DNA of 17,881 nucleotides from an uncultured Panacagrimonas sp. (GTDB lineage Bacteria; Pseudomonadota; Gammaproteobacteria; Nevskiales; Nevskiaceae), in NCBI GenBank assembly GCA_946481265.1, contig CAMLNE010000042.1, positions 1 to 17,881 on the forward strand, given 5' to 3'. The position numbers and the translations under genes are program-made. Shown here piece after piece: positions 15,415-17,881 of the stretch. The notes below the pieces were generated by a model. The model worked only from the letters and a program-made list of their open reading frames with translations. It was not told the DNA's origin and ran no database searches. The stretch's first letter is position 1. Each line of letters opens with the position of its first letter.

Positions 15415-16212
15415 TCAGTCGGCGCCGAAGTCGACCGACTCGAAACAGAACGCCATGGTGAAGCCGCCGTCGATGGCGATGTCCTGCCCGGTGATATAGG
15501 ACGAGTCATCGCTCGCAAAGAACAGCACCAGCCGCGCGACCTCCTCGGTCCGGCCGAAGCGGCCCAGCGGTGCCATCTGCCGAGAGCGACGCGCGAACTG
15601 CGGCTCGACCATGTCCGGGCTGCGCCAGCGCGGCGTCTCGATGATGCCCGGGCAGATCACGTTGGAACGCACGCCGCTCGGACCGAAGCGCTTGGCCAGC
15701 TTGCGGCTCAGGCCCAGCACGCCGGCCTTCGCCGCGCTGTAGGCCTCGCTCGCGAACTCGATGCCCAGGCGCGCGCCTGCGATCGAGGCATTGCTCACGA
15801 TCGCGCCATGACCGGAGCGCGCGAGAATCGGCGCAGCCTCGGTGGCCGCCGCCCAGTACGCACTCAGCCCGCTTTCGAGCATCAGGTTCCAGCGCTGGTC
15901 CTCGGTGAAGTCGGCGCTGGGATTGGTCATCGCGTTGTTGAACAGGATGCCCAGCCCGCCGAGCGTGGTGTCGGCGTCGTGCACCATGCGGCGCACCGCC
16001 GCACGGTCGGTCACGTCGACATGTCGGTAGTGCGCCATGCCGCCGGCCGCGCGGATCTCCTTGACGATCCGCTCGCCGGCGGCGTCGTCGATGTCGGCGA
16101 TCATCACCGCCGCCCCTTCGGCTGCCAGCAGTCGGGCGCTGGCCTCGCCGATTCCCGAGGCGCCACCCGTCACCAATGCCTTGCGGCCTTCCAGTTTCTT
16201 GTCCTGCGTCAT
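15415..16212 (-). CDS. Classical short-chain dehydrogenase/reductase
   Basis: A 265-residue classical SDR. The cofactor motif TGGASGIG is at 15-22, with Asp40 at the end of strand beta-2 (MIADID) favouring NAD over NADP. The structural motif is NNAM (92-95) instead of NNAG. The catalytic residues are Ser143, Tyr158 and Lys162 (YSAAK). The C-terminal ITGQDIAIDGG is typical. It would oxidise a secondary alcohol or reduce a ketone. Its ATG overlaps the stop of the upstream GST-like gene by four bases (ATGA), so the two are coupled and form one operon with the SDR at 17127-17810 further upstream. The substrate is not evident. Confidence 0.92.
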   Translation of the reverse strand: MTQDKKLEGRKALVTGGASGIGEASARLLAAEGAAVMIADIDDAAGERIVKEIRAAGGMAHYRHVDVTDRAAVRRMVHDADTTLGGLGILFNNAMTNPSADFTEDQRWNLMLESGLSAYWAAATEAAPILARSGHGAIVSNASIAGARLGIEFASEAYSAAKAGVLGLSRKLAKRFGPSGVRSNVICPGIIETPRWRSPDMVEPQFARRSRQMAPLGRFGRTEEVARLVLFFASDDSSYITGQDIAIDGGFTMAFCFESVDFGAD

Positions 16213-17063
16213 CGCGTCACACCCGGGCCGTCGTGCGGCGCCTTGAACAGTTCTTCGAGTCGATGGTCGGCCTCCGGATAAGGCGGCCGGCGCTTCTTGA
16301 GATTCTCCGCCAGGTACACCGCGGCTTCCTCGCGGTCCTTGCGCAGCTCAGGATAGTACTTGTCGAAGATCCGGTCCGTGTACGCAACGAGATTCGGCTT
16401 GGTCTTCGGGTACTGGCCGATGGGACTCGGAAACGGCGTGAACATCACGTGCACGAGGCCGGCATACACATTGGCATCGAGCGAACTCGGCCTGTCACCG
16501 AACAGATAGGGCTTGTCGCCAAGCAGGTCCGACATGGCGTCGGTCAGCCTGGCCGCGATCATCTCCACTTCCTGCTCGCTGTTGCGGCCCGTGCCGTGGT
16601 GCCAGAACTGCGTCAGCAGGTGGTCACGGAAGTCCGCCACCGGCTTGGCGCGCTGCTCGACCGGCAGCCAGGCCAGGAACTTCACCCACAAGGGATCGTA
16701 GATCGCGAAGTCCTCGTCACGACGATAGCGCGTCTGCACGACGATCCAGTACCAGAATTCGCCGATGGCGCGGTTCATGATCGCCGCCTGCGCCTTCTGC
16801 TCCTTGCTCAGCCAGCCGTCGAGCGGATCGCCGTACTTCTCTTCCAGGTAGTACTGGATCAGCTGCGTGTCGGACACGTCGGTGCCGTCGGTATCGACGA
16901 TCCACGGCAGCTTGCCCTTCGGCGTGGCCGTGAGGTCGCCGCGGTACAGGATCTCAGCCTTGAACGGGATTTCCGCCATGCGCAGGTAGGCGTCGGTGAA
17001 CGACACGAACGGGCTCATGTCCGAACAACCCCAGGCCGGCAGGTAGCCGTACATCTTCATCAT
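16209..17063 (-). CDS. Glutathione S-transferase-like protein of the metaxin/Fax group
   Basis: A 284-residue protein with a thioredoxin-fold N-terminal domain (about 1-75), opening with YLPAWGCSDMSPFV. The cis-Pro motif GKLPWIVD is followed by the D-T-Q glutathione-type position (SDTQLIQYYLEEKYG). A helical C-terminal domain (about 85-240) contains the metaxin/Fax-type segment LFGDRPSSLDANVYAGL. The N-terminal Cys or Ser of WGCSDMSPF is a candidate thiol-activating residue. The start at 17063 follows AGGAG by eight bases; the second ATG is at 17060. It lies between two SDR genes in one operon. Cleavage or conjugation of an oxidised substrate would be consistent, as in beta-etherase systems, but this sequence is not LigE- or LigF-like and the role is open. 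Confidence 0.85.
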   Translation of the reverse strand: MMKMYGYLPAWGCSDMSPFVSFTDAYLRMAEIPFKAEILYRGDLTATPKGKLPWIVDTDGTDVSDTQLIQYYLEEKYGDPLDGWLSKEQKAQAAIMNRAIGEFWYWIVVQTRYRRDEDFAIYDPLWVKFLAWLPVEQRAKPVADFRDHLLTQFWHHGTGRNSEQEVEMIAARLTDAMSDLLGDKPYLFGDRPSSLDANVYAGLVHVMFTPFPSPIGQYPKTKPNLVAYTDRIFDKYYPELRKDREEAAVYLAENLKKRRPPYPEADHRLEELFKAPHDGPGVTR

Positions 17064-17126
17064 GGGTCTATCTCCTCTTGTCACTTTCAAGCTCCGTTCC
17101 GCCGTGCGAAACGGAGTCCTCGGATT

Positions 17127-17810
17127 TCACCAGGGCAGCGACTGGCCGTTGGCGTGGCGGAAGCTGCCCGTCGTCTCGAGGCTCAATTCGTCGAGCCTCG
17201 CGATGAGTCCCTTTGCGGCGACCTCGGGCTCCACCAGCATGCCGACGGTCGCCTGGTCGGTCAGTGCCGCCGTCATCTGCGTGCGCACGCTGCCCGGATG
17301 CAGGCACATCACGGCGATGCCACGCGGCTTGAGCTCGTGCGAGAGATTGATCCCGGCCATGTTGGCCGCCGCCTTGGAGATGCGGTACCCGTAGAGCCCA
17401 CCGCTGCCGTTCTCGCTCAACGAGCCGACTCGACTGGTCACCAGGCCGATCTTGCCGCCCTTGCCCATGCGCGGCAGCAGGGCCTGGGTGACGCGCAGGG
17501 GCCCGAGCGTGTTGACGTCGAACTCCCTGTGGAAGGCGTCGAAGTCGAATTCGCCGAGCTTGCGTTCGATCACGAGTCCCGCGTTGTGAACGAGCACGTC
17601 GACCTTGCGGTCGCCGATCTGGCGCAACAGTTTCTGCACCGCCGCATCGTTCGTGATGTCGATTCCCGGTGCGACCTCGACTCCCTTCGCGGTGAGCTCC
17701 GCGGATTCGCCGAAGCAGGCCGCGATCGCGGTGTCACCGCGGGCGGCAATCTGCACGCTCATTGCGGCGCCGATGCCGCGGTCCGCTCCCATGATCACCC
17801 ATGTCGCCAT
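17127..17810 (-). CDS. Short-chain dehydrogenase, C-factor (CsgA)-like
   Basis: A 227-residue SDR. The cofactor motif is GADRGIG (8-14) and the HNAG motif is at 75-78. Ser126 in VTSRVGS and Tyr142-x3-Lys146 (YRISK) form the catalytic set. The HPGSVRTQM segment after it is typical of the C-factor/sniffer-like group. It is shorter than classical SDRs, as expected for that group. The ATG at 17810 has only a weak AGGGA about 11 bases upstream. It heads the minus-strand group SDR / GST-like / SDR, with 63 bases to the next gene. It may reduce or oxidise a small carbonyl compound; the substrate is unknown. Confidence 0.9.
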   Translation of the reverse strand: MATWVIMGADRGIGAAMSVQIAARGDTAIAACFGESAELTAKGVEVAPGIDITNDAAVQKLLRQIGDRKVDVLVHNAGLVIERKLGEFDFDAFHREFDVNTLGPLRVTQALLPRMGKGGKIGLVTSRVGSLSENGSGGLYGYRISKAAANMAGINLSHELKPRGIAVMCLHPGSVRTQMTAALTDQATVGMLVEPEVAAKGLIARLDELSLETTGSFRHANGQSLPW

Positions 17811-17856
17811 TCGCAGTGCTTTCCCTTGCTGACGCTGTGTTGATGCTGAAATCCAG

Positions 17857-17881
17857 GGCGGCCGTCAGGCCGCCTTGGCCT
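17857..17881 (-). other. Right edge: hairpin and possible last codons of an upstream minus-strand gene
   Basis: ggcggcc (17857-17863) and ggccgcc (17868-17874) form a seven-base stem without a T-run. On the minus strand the last bases read as codons for Ala-Lys-Ala-Ala and then TGA (17867-17865), which could be the end of a gene lying outside the window. Too short to be sure. Confidence 0.25.

Noticed and set aside
16176..17843. A 555-codon plus-strand open frame over the GST-like and SDR genes
   Set aside because: It spans two unrelated minus-strand genes and the gap between them, so it cannot be under the same selection as either; no domain is visible.

Overview
The window comes from a high-GC proteobacterial chromosome, probably a gammaproteobacterium or betaproteobacterium with a large catabolic repertoire. 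The pointers are a DUF1302-type outer-membrane beta-barrel protein, a FixL/FixJ-like two-component pair, a GcvA-like LysR regulator, and many short-chain dehydrogenases, esterases and CoA ligases. I cannot name the genus. There are no phage, transposase, rRNA, tRNA or CRISPR features.

Left block, minus strand (1-3842). In transcription order it holds a complete HyuA-like subunit (1848-3842), an alpha/beta hydrolase (860-1741), a small four-cysteine protein resembling the acetone/acetophenone carboxylase small subunit (336-719), and the start of a second HyuA-like subunit running off the left edge (1-339). Two HyuA paralogues plus a small zinc-type subunit is the signature of an ATP-dependent ketone carboxylase of the acetophenone carboxylase type. 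The HyuB-like subunit is not in the window and is expected beyond position 1. The unusual part is the hydrolase inside the operon, followed by a 110-bp inverted-repeat element between it and the small subunit.

Central block, minus strand (4006-10316). It holds an extended SDR/epimerase-like reductase; an unrecognised exported protein with an Arg/Glu-rich coiled coil and three C-terminal DSSTLGTD repeats, flanked by clear terminators; a DUF1302-like outer-membrane protein whose ribosome binding site is predicted to lie in a hairpin; and an ANL-family acyl-CoA synthetase.

Right block (10600-17881). A cytosolic PAS-PAS histidine kinase and its FixJ-like response regulator have abutting codons and are transcribed divergently from the acyl-CoA synthetase. 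They are followed by a family VIII-like serine esterase and a LysR regulator, all on the plus strand. A minus-strand SDR / glutathione-transferase-like / SDR group closes the window. Between the esterase and the LysR gene is a 273-bp gap that looks like a gene for an undescribed structured small RNA on the minus strand: a sigma70-like promoter, a closed first domain, two hairpins and a strong intrinsic terminator.

Taken together the genes fit uptake and breakdown of a hydrophobic substrate: outer-membrane passage, ester cleavage, alcohol oxidation by SDRs, ketone carboxylation, and CoA activation. That pathway reading is inference; the individual family assignments are firmer. The most interesting unexplained items are the small RNA candidate, the masked ribosome binding site, the repeat protein and the hydrolase-containing carboxylase operon.
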